64,000 nt of DNA from Mycobacterium bohemicum DSM 44277 (lineage in GTDB: Bacteria; Actinomycetota; Actinomycetes; Mycobacteriales; Mycobacteriaceae). Under the pieces are notes generated by a model. It worked only from the letters and a program-made list of their open reading frames with translations, did not search any database and was not told the origin of the DNA. Shown here in pieces: positions 1 to 9,571 of the stretch. The stretch lies in assembly GCF_001053185.1 (NCBI RefSeq), contig NZ_CSTD01000001.1, forward strand, positions 738,333-802,332, written 5' to 3'. The position numbers were made by a program, and so were the translations under genes. How positions within the stretch are numbered: the first letter of the stretch is position 1; each line of letters begins with the position of its first letter.

Positions 1-92
1 CCCGCGATCCGGGTGAGCGGGTCCCACGCCATCTCGACGAGCGGGCCGGGCTCCCGCTTGGCGGTGGACGGCTCGGGGACAATAGTTGTCAT
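1..92 (-). CDS. Probable [NiFe]-hydrogenase large subunit, N-terminal fragment
   Basis: Only the first 30 codons lie in the window; the gene continues past the left edge. The reading begins MTTIVPEP and soon gives VEMAWDPLTRIAG. This resembles the WDP(I/L)TRIxG segment near the N-terminus of [NiFe]-hydrogenase large subunits, including the mycobacterial H2-scavenging enzymes. If correct, the protein would hold the Ni-Fe active site of a cytoplasmic or membrane-associated uptake hydrogenase. The start is the ATG whose complement ends at 92. The small subunit would be expected outside the window. The assignment rests on about 13 residues, so it is tentative. Confidence 0.55.
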   Translation of the reverse strand, partial: MTTIVPEPSTAKREPGPLVEMAWDPLTRIA

Positions 93-124
93 TGCGATTT
101 TCCCGTCTGAAGTGACTTCTCAAA

Positions 125-162
125 GCGCCCGACCCGGTAGGTGACCTACCGCGTCCGGGCGC
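125..162. repeat. Inverted repeat between hydrogenase start and flavoprotein remnant
   Basis: A perfect core, CGGTAGGT-G-ACCTACCG (135-151), is flanked by an imperfect extension of the arms (GCGCCCG on the left, CGGGCGC on the right). It lies 33 bases upstream of the hydrogenase start and directly before the point where flavoprotein homology begins. It could be an operator for the leftward gene, a hairpin, or a trace of the event that removed the flavoprotein N-terminus. Confidence 0.6.
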
Positions 163-1004
163 GCTGAAATCCGGCGGCCACGACGGCCCCTTGCGGGAGA
201 GCCTGGACCGCTGCGGTGTCCGCGGGGAACTGCGCCGCGTGGTCGACCGGTTTCTCGCCGGTGTCCTGCTCGACGACACCGGGTCCACCTCGAACGCGTT
301 CAGCCTCTTGCTGGCCCGCATGTTCTTCCTCGCGGCGCCCGGCCTGCCCGCCGAGGGTATGCGGGGCGCTGCCGCGCCAGCTCGCCGCGGCACTGGATGG
401 CCGAATCGCGCTGAGCCACAAGGCAACTCGCATCGAACTTGACGGCCGCCGCTGGCGGGTCAGCGGGCCCGGCGCCGCCGTCGTCGCCTCGCACGTCGTG
501 GTGGCCGCCGATCCGGTCGCCGCGGCCGCGCTGACCGGACAACCGGCGCCACCGACGCACGCGGTGGTCACCGACTGGTGGGCCGCCGACGAGCCGCCGT
601 CGACCCTGCCCATCCTGTGGGTCGACGCCCGGCCCGGCCCGCCGGGTCCGGTGCTGAACACCGCCGTCATCAGCGCCGCCGCCCCCACCTACGCCCCACC
701 CGGACGCCACCTGATCAGCGCGTCGGCGCTGCCGGCCCCCGACGGGACGCCGCCGGCGGAGGAAGTGACCCGGCGGCACGCCGCCGACATCCTCGGTGCC
801 GACGGCCGGCGGTGGGAGTTGTTGGCACGCCACGTCATTCGGCACGCCCTGCCGGCCCAGCCGCCCCCGTTGCGCGTCCGGCGCCCGGTCCGGCTGCGCG
901 ACGGCCTGTGGTGGTGCGGCGACCACCGCGACACCGCCTCCATTCAGGGGGCGCTGGTCAGCGGGCGGCGCACCGCGGAAGGGGTGCTGCGCTCGGCGCG
1001 CTAG
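160..1004 (+). pseudogene. FAD-dependent amine-oxidase-like oxidoreductase, 5'-truncated and frameshifted
   Basis: Two frames together give the C-terminal two thirds of a phytoene-desaturase/protoporphyrinogen-oxidase-like flavoprotein. Frame one (about 160-360) reads LRESLDRCGVRGELRRVVDR and on to GLPAEGM. An extra base near 360-364 moves the reading to frame two, [17 protein letters not shown], ending with the family's closing FAD-side motif LWWCGDHRDTASIQGALVSG and a TAG stop at 1002. The N-terminal GxGxxG dinucleotide-binding fold is absent: homology begins abruptly beside a palindrome at 125-162. With both the nucleotide fold lost and the frame broken it cannot make a working enzyme. The neighbouring hydrogenase gene may have arrived by the rearrangement that truncated it. 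Confidence 0.75.
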
Positions 1005-1012
1005 CCGCCTAC

Positions 1013-1030
1013 AGTTGACACCCGTCAACT
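1013..1030. promoter_or_regulatory. Candidate operator upstream of SDR gene
   Basis: A perfect inverted repeat, AGTTGAC-ACCC-GTCAACT, lies 15 bases before the SDR start codon. Its size and symmetry suit a TetR-type dimeric repressor. No matching regulator sits beside it, so the role is inferred. Confidence 0.4.
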
Positions 1031-1045
1031 CGAGAGGGGACCGCA

Positions 1046-1891
1046 ATGGCAGACAGCGCACTGGGCGGCAAAGTCCGCGACAAGGTCGTCGTCATCACCG
1101 GCGGCGCGCGCGGGATCGGGCTGGCGACCGCGACCGCCCTGCACAACCTGGGGGCCAAGGTCGCGATCGGCGACGTCGACGAGGTGCGGGTCAAGGAGAC
1201 CGGCACGTCGCTGGGCCTCGACCTCTACGGCAGGTTGGACGTGACCGACCGGCAGTCGTTCTCGGAGTTTCTCGACGAGGTCGAGCGCCAGCTCGGCCCG
1301 ATCGACGTCCTGGTCAACAACGCCGGCATCATGCCGCTCGGCCGTGTGGTCGACGAACCGGACGAGGTCACCCGGCGCATCCTGGACATCAACGTCTTCG
1401 GCGTGATCCTGGGCAGCAAGCTGGCGGCCCAGCGGATGATCCCCCGCGGGCGGGGGCACGTCATCAACGTCGCCTCGCTGGCCGGCGAGACCTATATCCC
1501 CGGCGCGGCCAGCTATTGCGCGAGCAAGCATGCGGTGGTCGGCTTCACCGACACGGCCAGGCTCGAATACCGCACCACCGGCGTGAAGTTTTCCGCGGTG
1601 CTGCCGACGTTCGTCAACACCGAGCTCATCGCGGGCACCTCCGGGGTGAAGGGGTTCAAGAACGCCGAGCCGAACGACATCGCCGACGCGATCGTGCGCC
1701 TGGTGGCCAAGCCCGTTCCGCGGGTGCGGGTCACCAGGGCGATGGGCGCGTTGGTCGCGTCGGCGAAGTTCATGCCGCGGTCGGTGGCCGAGAGCGTCAA
1801 CCGGATGCTCGGCGGCGAGCGGTTCTTCGCCGACGACGTCGACCTCGAGAAGCGCAAGGCCTACGAGGCGCGCGCCCGCGGCCAGGAATGA
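1046..1891 (+). CDS. Short-chain dehydrogenase/reductase
   Basis: A 281-residue classical SDR, presumably a soluble NAD(P)-dependent oxidoreductase of unknown substrate. Near residues 13-25 is the cofactor motif TGGARGIG, then NNAGIM (about residue 90) and the catalytic YCASK with the Ser-containing VASLAGE strand before it. The C-terminal 90 residues are longer than in minimal SDRs and fit the substrate-lid region of mycobacterial SDRs of this size. The ATG at 1046 follows GAGAGGGGA. It stands 41 bases after the flavoprotein remnant and has its own inverted repeat, so it is probably transcribed alone. Confidence 0.85.
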   Translation: MADSALGGKVRDKVVVITGGARGIGLATATALHNLGAKVAIGDVDEVRVKETGTSLGLDLYGRLDVTDRQSFSEFLDEVERQLGPIDVLVNNAGIMPLGRVVDEPDEVTRRILDINVFGVILGSKLAAQRMIPRGRGHVINVASLAGETYIPGAASYCASKHAVVGFTDTARLEYRTTGVKFSAVLPTFVNTELIAGTSGVKGFKNAEPNDIADAIVRLVAKPVPRVRVTRAMGALVASAKFMPRSVAESVNRMLGGERFFADDVDLEKRKAYEARARGQE

Positions 1892-1956
1892 GCTGAGCGT
1901 GGGCCGGCCCGTTGTCCAACACTCGCCGTTCACCGGCGCTGTGGACAATGGGCCGC

Positions 1957-4287
1957 GTGACCTCGCCGACGACTGAACCCCCGACCCTGAGCGACGACGA
2001 ACTCGACCTGATCGACGCCTACTGGCGCGCGGCCAACTACCTTTCGGTCGGGCAGATCTACCTGCTGGACAACCCGTTGCTGAGCGAGCCGCTGACGGCC
2101 GAACACGTCAAACCGCGGCTGTTGGGGCACTGGGGCACCACGCCCGGGCTCAACCTGATCTATGTCCACCTGAACCGGATCATCCGCAACCGCGACGCCA
2201 ACGTCATCTTCGTCACCGGTCCCGGCCACGGCGGTCCCGCGCTGGTGGCCAACGCCTACCTCGAGGGCACCTACAGCGAGGTGTACACCGGCATCGAAGA
2301 GGACGCCGAAGGACTGCGAAAGCTGTTCCGGCAGTTCTCTTTTCCCGGCGGCATCCCCAGCCACGTGGCGGCGCAGACGCCGGGATCCATCCACGAGGGC
2401 GGCGAGCTCGGCTACGCCCTGGTGCACGCCTACGGCGCCGCCTTCGACAACCCGGACCTGGTGGTGGCCTGCGTGGTCGGCGACGGCGAGGCCGAGACGG
2501 GTCCCCTGGCCGCCGGCTGGCATTCCAACAAGTTCCTCAACCCCGTGACCGACGGGGCGGTGCTGCCGATCCTGGCGCTCAACGGCTACAAGATCGCCAA
2601 CCCGACGGTCCTGGCCCGCATCCCGCACCCCGAACTCGAGGCGCTGCTGCGCGGCTACGGCTACCGCCCGATCACCGTCGCCGGTGACGACCCGGCCGAC
2701 GTGCACCGGCAGCTCGCCGCCGCGCTCGACGACGCCTTCGACGACATCGCCGCCATCCAGGACGCCGCCCGGCGGGGCACCCGGACCGAGCGGCCGGTGT
2801 GGCCGATGCTCGTGCTGCGCACCCCCAAGGGCTGGACCGGGCCGAAGGTGGTCGACGGCAAGAAGGTCGAGGGCACCTGGCGCGCGCACCAGGTCCCGCT
2901 GGCCGAGACCCACGACAACGCCGAGCACCGCGCGCAGCTCGAGGAGTGGCTGCGCAGCTACCGGCCCGAGGAGCTTTTCGACGCGTGCGGCAGCCTGCGG
3001 CCCGAGCTGCTGCTGCACGACCTCGACCTGCCCGACTTCCGCGACTATGCCGTGCCGGTGTCGCGTCCCGCCGTCGAGACGCACGAGGCCACCCGCCTGC
3101 TGGGCACCTTCCTGCGGGACGTGATCGCGCGCAACTCCGACCGGTTCCGGCTCATGGGTCCCGACGAGACCGCGTCCAACCGGCTGGACGCCGTCTATGG
3201 CGCGACCGACAAGGCGTGGATGTCCGAGATCGGGCCCGACGACGAGCACCTCGCGCCCGACGGCCGCGTGATGGAGGTGCTGTCGGAGCACCTGTGCCAG
3301 GGCTGGCTGGAGGGCTACCTGCTGACGGGCCGGCACGGGCTGTTCAACTGCTACGAGGCCTTCGTGCACATCGTCGACTCGATGTTCAACCAGCACGCGA
3401 AATGGCTTGCCACCAGCCGTGATCTGCCGTGGCGACGGCCGATCGCCTCGCTGAATTACCTGCTGAGCTCCCACGTGTGGCGACAGGACCACAACGGCGC
3501 GTCGCACCAGGACCCCGGCTTCATCGACCTGGTGGCCAACAAGCGGGCCGAGATCACCCGGGTGTACCTGCCGCCGGACGGCAACACCCTGCTCTCGGTG
3601 GCCGACCACTGCCTGCGCAGCCGCCACTACATCAACGTCATCGTCGCCGGCAAGCAGCCCGCCCTGGCCTACCTCGACATGGACCAGGCCGTCGCGCACT
3701 GCGCGCGCGGCCTGGGCATCTGGCAGTGGGCGAGCACCGCTGCCGGCGAGCCCGACGTGGTCCTGGCCTGTGCCGGGGACATCCCGACGCTGGAGACCCT
3801 CGCCGCCGCCGACATCCTGCGCCGCGAACTGCCCGGCCTGGCCGTCCGCGTGGTCAACGTCGTCGACCTCATGCGGCTGCAGCCGGAATCCGAGCATCCG
3901 CACGGGCTCCCCGATCGCGAGTTCGACGCGCTGTTCACCCGCGACAAGCCGGTGATCTTCGCCTACCACGGCTACCCGTGGCTGATCCATCGGCTGACCT
4001 ATCGCCGCACCAACCACGCCCGCCTCCACGTGCGCGGCTTCAAGGAGCGCGGCACCACGACGACGCCGTTCGACATGGTGATGCTCAACGACCTGGACCG
4101 CTTCCACCTGGTCATGGACGTCATCGACCGGGTCGACGGGCTGGCCGGCCGTGCCGCGATGCTGCGCCAGCGGATGATGGACGCCCGCCTGGCCGCCCGC
4201 GCCTACACCCGCGAACACGGCGAGGACGACCCGAGCATCTCCCATTGGACCTGGGAGTCGAGCGAGCGGAGCGAGCGTAGCGAGTGA
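1957..4287 (+). CDS. xfp: Xylulose-5-phosphate/fructose-6-phosphate phosphoketolase
   Basis: A thiamine-diphosphate enzyme that cleaves xylulose 5-phosphate (and usually fructose 6-phosphate) with phosphate to acetyl phosphate plus a C3 or C4 sugar phosphate. The family start [20 protein letters not shown] follows about 15 residues. GPGHGGPA and [19 protein letters not shown] (the ThDP/Mg segment) come next, with [17 protein letters not shown] in the central domain. The length of about 776 aa is normal. GTG at 1957 gives the usual short N-terminus; ATG 1948 and TTG 1912 are alternatives with no better ribosome site. The last residues, [10 protein letters not shown], are not family sequence: they come from a 61-bp insertion whose flanks are duplicated (4241-4318). 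The older C-terminus can still be read downstream to 4351. Confidence 0.92.
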   Translation: MTSPTTEPPTLSDDELDLIDAYWRAANYLSVGQIYLLDNPLLSEPLTAEHVKPRLLGHWGTTPGLNLIYVHLNRIIRNRDANVIFVTGPGHGGPALVANAYLEGTYSEVYTGIEEDAEGLRKLFRQFSFPGGIPSHVAAQTPGSIHEGGELGYALVHAYGAAFDNPDLVVACVVGDGEAETGPLAAGWHSNKFLNPVTDGAVLPILALNGYKIANPTVLARIPHPELEALLRGYGYRPITVAGDDPADVHRQLAAALDDAFDDIAAIQDAARRGTRTERPVWPMLVLRTPKGWTGPKVVDGKKVEGTWRAHQVPLAETHDNAEHRAQLEEWLRSYRPEELFDACGSLRPELLLHDLDLPDFRDYAVPVSRPAVETHEATRLLGTFLRDVIARNSDRFRLMGPDETASNRLDAVYGATDKAWMSEIGPDDEHLAPDGRVMEVLSEHLCQGWLEGYLLTGRHGLFNCYEAFVHIVDSMFNQHAKWLATSRDLPWRRPIASLNYLLSSHVWRQDHNGASHQDPGFIDLVANKRAEITRVYLPPDGNTLLSVADHCLRSRHYINVIVAGKQPALAYLDMDQAVAHCARGLGIWQWASTAAGEPDVVLACAGDIPTLETLAAADILRRELPGLAVRVVNVVDLMRLQPESEHPHGLPDREFDALFTRDKPVIFAYHGYPWLIHRLTYRRTNHARLHVRGFKERGTTTTPFDMVMLNDLDRFHLVMDVIDRVDGLAGRAAMLRQRMMDARLAARAYTREHGEDDPSISHWTWESSERSERSE

Positions 4288-4319
4288 CGGGAGCGAGACG
4301 ACCCATTGGATCTGGGATC
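4241..4319. mobile_element. 61-bp insertion at the 3' end of phosphoketolase
   Basis: CCCATTGGACCTGGGA (4241-4256) recurs as CCCATTGGATCTGGGA (4302-4317), 61 bases apart. Between them lies a purine-rich block of iterated GAGCGAGCG-like units that encodes SERSERSE and a stop. Reading on from the second copy gives HWIWDPEFSGDPVRG and a stop at 4349, which looks like the original protein end. This is what a short repetitive element with target duplication, or a slipped duplication, would leave. Confidence 0.55.
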
Positions 4320-4475
4320 CGGAGTTCTCCGGCGACCCGGTGCGTGGCTGACGACCGTTCCAGCCCAATTTTTGCTGTGAGTTGGCTCACCAAGCTCTAC
4401 CGTTACAGCTGACGGACGTCGGACGGCGGGGTCAAGGCAGGGGTCCCGGGGCATGGGATGGGTGATGAGTCGGCG

Positions 4476-6333
4476 ATGAGCGACACCACGATGGGGTCGC
4501 GTACCGGGGCCATGTTCGGGCATTATCGGCTGCTGCGGCTGCTCGGCCCGGGTGGATTCGGCGAGGTGTATGAGGCCGAGGACACCTCGCTGCACCGCCT
4601 CGTGGCGCTGAAACTGATTGCCGCGCCGTACTCGCACGATCCGGTGTTCCGCGAGCGGCTCTTTCGCGAGGCCCAACACGCGGCGCGGTTGCATGACCCC
4701 CACGTGGTGCCGATCCACGGGTGCGGGGAAATCGACGGGCAGCTCTACATCGACATGCGGCTGATCAAGGGCATCACCCTGCACACCCTGCTGGCGCACG
4801 AAGGGCCGCTGGACCCGCCGCGGGCGGTGGCGATCGTGCGCCAAATCGCCTCGGCGCTGGATGCCGCTCATGACAATCAGGTGGTCCACCGCGACGTCAA
4901 ACCCGCCAACATCCTGATCACCCGCGACGACTTCGCGTGCCTGGTGGATTTCGGCCTGGCCAACGCCGCGGGCGAGGCGAAGCTGACCAGTGTCGGCGCC
5001 GCCATCGGCACGTTCGCCTACATGGCCCCGGAGCGGTTCAGCAACGCCGACGTGACCTTCCGGTCCGACATCTACGCGCTGGCGTGCGTGCTGTATCAAT
5101 GTCTGACCGGCTCCACGCCGTATCCCGCGGACGATATGCCGGCGTTGGTCGCCGCGCACCTCAGCGCGCCGATCCCGCGCCCCAGCGAACACCGGCGCGA
5201 CCTGCCGGCCGGCCTCGACGACGTCATCATGCGAGGCATGGCCAAAGATCCCGCGCAGCGCTATGCCAGCGCCGGAGATCTGGCCCTGGCCGCCGGCCAC
5301 GCCCTGACGGGCCCCGACCAAGACCGCCTCGAAACGGTCCTCGTCCACACCCGAGCCGCCACATCCCCCGGCCGATCGAGCCCTGTCGACGAGCCCACGT
5401 GGGACCCCGCGATGATGGCAACGCCGACGCGATCGGTCCATGCCGAGACGATGCCGGACAGACAACAGGCCAAGCCGTCGAGGGCTCGACGGATGGGCCG
5501 GGCGATCAGGTTGAGCAGCGGCAGGCGGCGGCTGGCGATCGCGGCCGGCGCCGCCACCGCCGCCCCCGCCTCCGGTAGCCAAGCCGGCCCAGGCGGTGCT
5601 GGCGGACGGCGTCTCCGATCCCCGGGGTGTCGCGGTGGACAGCAACGGCACCGTCTACGTCGCCGAGAGCGGCAACGACAAGGTGGTGGCGTTGGTTCCG
5701 GGATCGACCCCGACGGCGCTGCGGTTCACCGGCGCGCGCGACACGTTGGGGATGGCCGTGGACAGCAAAGGCACCCCCTACGTCACGGACACCGTCAACA
5801 ACCAGGTGTTGGCGCTGCCCGCGGGATCCACCGTTCCGACGGTGCTGCCGTTTGCCGGCCTGGACTATCCATCCGGTGTCGCGGTGGACACCAACGACAC
5901 CGTCTACGTCACCGACACGGGTAACCACCGGGTGCTGGCATTACGAGCGGGATCCGCAACCCAGAGGGCGTTACCGCTCACCGGAATGCCCGATACAAGC
6001 GGAGTGGCGGTGGACGGCCAAGGCACCGTCTACGTCACCGACACGCGCAACAATCAGGTGCTGGCGCTGCCCGCGGGAGCTACCACCCCGACGGTGCTGC
6101 CGTTCGCCGGGCTGCGGTATCCGACGGGTGTGGCCGTCGACAGCAAAGGCACCGTCTACGTCACCGACTCGAACAACCACCAGGTGCTGGCGCTGTCCGC
6201 GGGGTCCACCACCCCGACGGTGCTGCCCTTCACCGGCCTGAAGAGCCCCTGGGGCGTGGCCGTGGACGGTAAAGGCACCGTCTACGTCACCGACTCACAG
6301 AACAACCGGGTGGTGACGCTGCCGGCGCCGTAG
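4476..6333 (+). pseudogene. pknD: PknD-like Ser/Thr kinase with NHL beta-propeller, frameshifted and lacking the membrane segment
   Basis: Frame one (4476 to about 5560) encodes a full Hanks-type kinase domain: glycine loop LGPGGFGEVYEAED, VALKLI lysine, catalytic HRDVKPANIL, DFGLA and APE. Frame two (about 5551-6333) encodes a proline-rich linker followed by six NHL-type repeats of the pattern GVAVDxxGTVYVTDxxNNxVLAL, as in the extracellular sensor propeller of mycobacterial PknD. The kinase frame runs on to 5924 out of phase with the propeller. A hydrophobic transmembrane helix should lie between the domains, but only GRRRLAIAAG remains before the junction. A deletion seems to have removed the helix and shifted the frame. 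MSDTTMGS at 4476 is the family start; ATG 4458 is possible. Confidence 0.75.
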
Positions 6334-6361
6334 CCAGCTGACCCGTCTGACCGGCGAGCGC

Positions 6362-7675
6362 TCAGTTCCGCCGGACCCGCACCGGCACCGACGTCGGGCC
6401 CTGCAACGACGGCGTCGTTCCCCACCGCACGGACCCGGCCAATTCCAGGCCGTCGACCTCGTCGAGCAGGTGGTCGACGGCCGTGATGGTCTCGAGTCGC
6501 GCGAGGTGTGCGCCCAGGCAGAAGTGCAGGCCGTGGCCGAAGGCCAGGTGCCCGGTGGTGTCGCGATGGATGTCGAACCGGTTGGGGTCGGCGAACTTGG
6601 CCGGGTCGCGGTTGGCCGATGCGTAGAACAGCACCGTCTTCGCGCCCTTGGGGATCACCGTGTCGCCGATCCGATACGGGGCCATCGCCGATCTCGTCAC
6701 CCACTGGACCGGGGAGCCCCAGCGCGCGGTTTCCTCCACCGCGGCGGGCAGCAGACTGCGGTCGGCCTTGAGTTCGGCGAACAGCTCGCGGTCCTGCGCC
6801 AGGCGCACCAGCAGCATCCCCAACAGGTTGGTCGTGGTCTCGTTGCCGGCGACAAGCAGGATCAGGGCGTAATTGAACGCCTCGTCGGCGGTGAGCTCCC
6901 CCGCCACGGTCGCCGCGTGCAGCCTGCTCAGCAGGTCGTCGCCCGGTTCGACCGCGCGGCAACGCATTTCGGCGTCGATGAAGCTGCGCATCTGCACGTA
7001 GGACTGAGCGACCGACCCGACCAACCGGGCGACCTCCGGAATCGACCGCGGGGTGAATGCTTGCGCGAACTTGTCCGAAATCGTCCGAAACGCCTGCCAG
7101 TGAGCCCGTGGAACGCCGAGGATCGACGCGATCACGTTGATCGGCATCGGGACCGTCAGCGCGGCCACCAGGTCCACCACCCCGCCGGCGGTCAGCTTGG
7201 CGATCGACTCCGCGGCCAGGTCGCGGATGTCGTCCGTCCACGTCTGCACCGCCCGTTTGCTGAACATGGGCGCCGTGATGTGGCGCAGCCGGGTGTGTTC
7301 GGGCGGGTCGGCGGTCAGCACGACGCTGGACACGAACGAGCGCAGCATCACACCGTCCTTCGACGAGAACACGGCGTTGTTGCGCACCGCGGCGTGCACG
7401 TCGTCGTGGCGCCCGATCATCCAGACACCGAGCCGCTCGTTGACCACCACCGGGTGCTCGCGGATTCGGTCGAATTCGGGGTACGGGTCGGCGATGCTCT
7501 GCGGAAGCGTGGGGTCGAACGTCGTGCGCGGCACCGATGCCGCCGTCGAGCGCGGCCGCGGCCGGCGCAGGTCGCGGTAGGCGCCGGTCGCGATCGGCCG
7601 CCAAATGTCGGCCACGGAACTGCGGGCCGCGGACGCGATGGCCCTTGGTGGCGGCCTGAGGAGATCAGTCGGCAT
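6362..7675 (-). CDS. Cytochrome P450
   Basis: A 437-residue soluble bacterial P450 monooxygenase. The I-helix oxygen-activation motif reads VAGNETTTN, the ExxR helix falls in VEETARW-type sequence before it, and the haem-thiolate loop is FGHGLHFCLGAHLARLE with the ligand Cys. It resembles the CYP families of mycobacteria that hydroxylate lipids or xenobiotics; the substrate cannot be read. ATG at 7675 gives MPTDLLRP. It is transcribed divergently from an AraC-type regulator whose likely start is only 73 bases away, so the regulator probably controls it. No ferredoxin gene is adjacent. Confidence 0.9.
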   Translation of the reverse strand: MPTDLLRPPPRAIASAARSSVADIWRPIATGAYRDLRRPRPRSTAASVPRTTFDPTLPQSIADPYPEFDRIREHPVVVNERLGVWMIGRHDDVHAAVRNNAVFSSKDGVMLRSFVSSVVLTADPPEHTRLRHITAPMFSKRAVQTWTDDIRDLAAESIAKLTAGGVVDLVAALTVPMPINVIASILGVPRAHWQAFRTISDKFAQAFTPRSIPEVARLVGSVAQSYVQMRSFIDAEMRCRAVEPGDDLLSRLHAATVAGELTADEAFNYALILLVAGNETTTNLLGMLLVRLAQDRELFAELKADRSLLPAAVEETARWGSPVQWVTRSAMAPYRIGDTVIPKGAKTVLFYASANRDPAKFADPNRFDIHRDTTGHLAFGHGLHFCLGAHLARLETITAVDHLLDEVDGLELAGSVRWGTTPSLQGPTSVPVRVRRN

Positions 7676-7748
7676 GCCTGTGACGGTAGGGCCGCCGGGC
7701 GGCCCCGAGAATGACCGAACCGGACAGATACTTGATAGTTTCGGACAC

Positions 7749-8771
7749 GTGCCCGCCGTCGCGCCGAACTGGGACATCGCGCGCTCCCCGGCGCCCAGCC
7801 GGTACATCCTGGAAACCGCGCGGGGGCGCGGAGTCGACGACGCGACCTGCCTGGCCGGATCGGGGTTGACACCACAGCAGTTGGCCGATCCCGCGACCGA
7901 GGTGCGCGCAGCCCAGGAGCTCACCATCATCCGCAACGTGATCGGGCGGCTCGGCGACCAGCCCGGCCTGGGCATCGAGACCGGCGCGCAGTACACCTTC
8001 GCCGACACCGGCATCCTGGGCTACGCCCTGTTGTCCAGCCCCACCGTGCGCGACGCGATCGACGTCGCCTGCCGCTATGCCGCGCTCACCACCACGTATC
8101 TGAACGTCGCCGCCCCGGAGGTCACCAACAACGAAGCGGTCATCGCGTTCGACGACGCCCAGGTCCCCCCGGATGTCCGCCGGTTTCTGCTCGAGCGCGA
8201 CTTCGCGATCTTCCTGCGGCTGCTGCCGTCGCTCATGGGCGGCATCGAGGTGCCGACGACGCTTCGGCTGGAGGTCGCGGACCTGCAGCTGCCGGCCAGT
8301 CTGGTGGAGATGGACAATTTCACCGTCGTCGTCGAGAACACCGCGCGCAACGCGCTCATCGTCCCGGTGGCCCTCGTCACCGCGCCCATGCCCGCGGCCG
8401 ACCCGCAGACCGCGGCGATCTGCATCCGCCAGTGCGAGGAGCTGCTGAACCGGCGGCGCACCCGCCGTGGCATTTCGGCGTCGATCCGGATGCGGATGAT
8501 CCAGGACTCGACCCAGATTCCCTCGATGGCCACCGTCGCCAGGGAACTCTGCATCACCGAGCGCACGCTGCACCGTCGGCTGGCGGCCGAGGGAACCAGC
8601 TACCGCGCGCTGCTCGACGAGGTCCGGGCCACGCTGGCCGCCGAACTGCTGAACTCGGGTCTCGGCGTGGAGGAGACGGCGCGCCGGTTGGGATACTCGG
8701 AGACCGCCGCGTTCACCCGGGCGCACACCCGGTGGAACGGTTGTCCGCCCAGCGTGCGGAAACGCGGCTGA
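7749..8771 (+). CDS. AraC-family transcriptional regulator
   Basis: A regulator of about 340 residues with an N-terminal ligand-sensing domain of the arabinose-binding/OruR type (GIETGAQYTFADTGILGYAL, then LERDFAIFLRLLPSLMGG). Its C-terminal double helix-turn-helix has a first HTH around VARELCITERTLHRRLAAEG and a second around VEETARRLGYSETAAFTRA. This architecture is common beside mycobacterial P450 and alcohol-oxidation genes, where the effector is often a lipophilic substrate. GTG 7749 gives a normal-length N-terminus; ATG 7674 would add 25 residues and overlap the divergent P450 start. Confidence 0.87.
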   Translation: MPAVAPNWDIARSPAPSRYILETARGRGVDDATCLAGSGLTPQQLADPATEVRAAQELTIIRNVIGRLGDQPGLGIETGAQYTFADTGILGYALLSSPTVRDAIDVACRYAALTTTYLNVAAPEVTNNEAVIAFDDAQVPPDVRRFLLERDFAIFLRLLPSLMGGIEVPTTLRLEVADLQLPASLVEMDNFTVVVENTARNALIVPVALVTAPMPAADPQTAAICIRQCEELLNRRRTRRGISASIRMRMIQDSTQIPSMATVARELCITERTLHRRLAAEGTSYRALLDEVRATLAAELLNSGLGVEETARRLGYSETAAFTRAHTRWNGCPPSVRKRG

Positions 8772-8806
8772 GGGTGCGGCTCGCGGCGCGCAGGTAAACT
8801 TGCCGG

Positions 8807-9565
8807 ATGCTCGATGCGCCCGCCGTCGCCGACCCCCATCCGGTGGTCACGCAGCTGTCGGCGTTGCACCGGCTTCGCGTGCACCTGGACCTCGCAGTCG
8901 TCGTGGTCGCGTTGGTGCTGACCAACCTGGTCGCCCACTTCACCACGCCGTGGGCGAGTGTCGCGATCGTTCCCGCGGCCGCCGTCGGGCTGGTGTTCCT
9001 GATGCGGGCCAACGGCCTCGACTGGGTGGACCTCGGCCTGGGGCGCGAGCACTGGAAGTCGGGCCTGGGCTACGCGCTGGTCGCCGTGGCCGTCGTGGCG
9101 TCGGTGATCGCCGCGGGCGTGCTGCTCCCGGCGACCCGGCCGATGTTCCTGAACCACCGCTACGCGACCGTTTCCGGCGCGCTGCTGGCCTCGATGGTCA
9201 TCATTCCCCTGCAGACGGTCATTCCCGAGGAACTGGCGTTCCGGGGGGTGCTGCACGGCGCGCTGCACCGGGCCTGGGGGTTCCGCGGGGTCGCACTGGC
9301 GGGCTCCCTGCTGTTCGGCCTGTGGCACGTCGCCACGTCGCTGGGGCTGACGAGCAGCAACGTCGGCTTCACCCGGATCCTCGGCGGCGGGATCGTCGGC
9401 ATGCTGGCCGGCGTGATCGGGGCCGTACTGGCCACCGGGGCGGCCGGGTTCGTCTTCAGCTGGCTGCGCCGGCGCAGCGGCAGCCTGATCGCGCCCATCG
9501 CGCTGCACTGGTCGTTGAACGGGCTGGGCGCCCTGGCCGCCGCGCTGGTCTGGCACCTGTCCTAG
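8807..9565 (+). CDS. CPBP-family intramembrane metalloprotease (Rv1863c-like)
   Basis: A polytopic membrane protein of 252 residues with about six hydrophobic segments. It carries the CPBP/Abi motifs: EELAFRGVL (glutamate pair and arginine, about residue 145), FGLWHVAT (histidine) and IALHWSLN near the C-terminus. Members are glutamyl intramembrane proteases related to eukaryotic Rce1; the mycobacterial substrate is unknown. Its place beside adhA matches the M. tuberculosis Rv1863c-Rv1862 arrangement. It ends 6 bases before the convergent adhA stop. Confidence 0.82.
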   Translation: MLDAPAVADPHPVVTQLSALHRLRVHLDLAVVVVALVLTNLVAHFTTPWASVAIVPAAAVGLVFLMRANGLDWVDLGLGREHWKSGLGYALVAVAVVASVIAAGVLLPATRPMFLNHRYATVSGALLASMVIIPLQTVIPEELAFRGVLHGALHRAWGFRGVALAGSLLFGLWHVATSLGLTSSNVGFTRILGGGIVGMLAGVIGAVLATGAAGFVFSWLRRRSGSLIAPIALHWSLNGLGALAAALVWHLS

Positions 9566-9571
9566 AGCCGG

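Noticed and set aside
1930..4368. An open frame of more than 800 codons antisense to phosphoketolase
   Set aside because: Its low-complexity H/V/G/R/Q-rich composition is typical of the complementary frame of a high-GC gene, and it has no recognisable domain.
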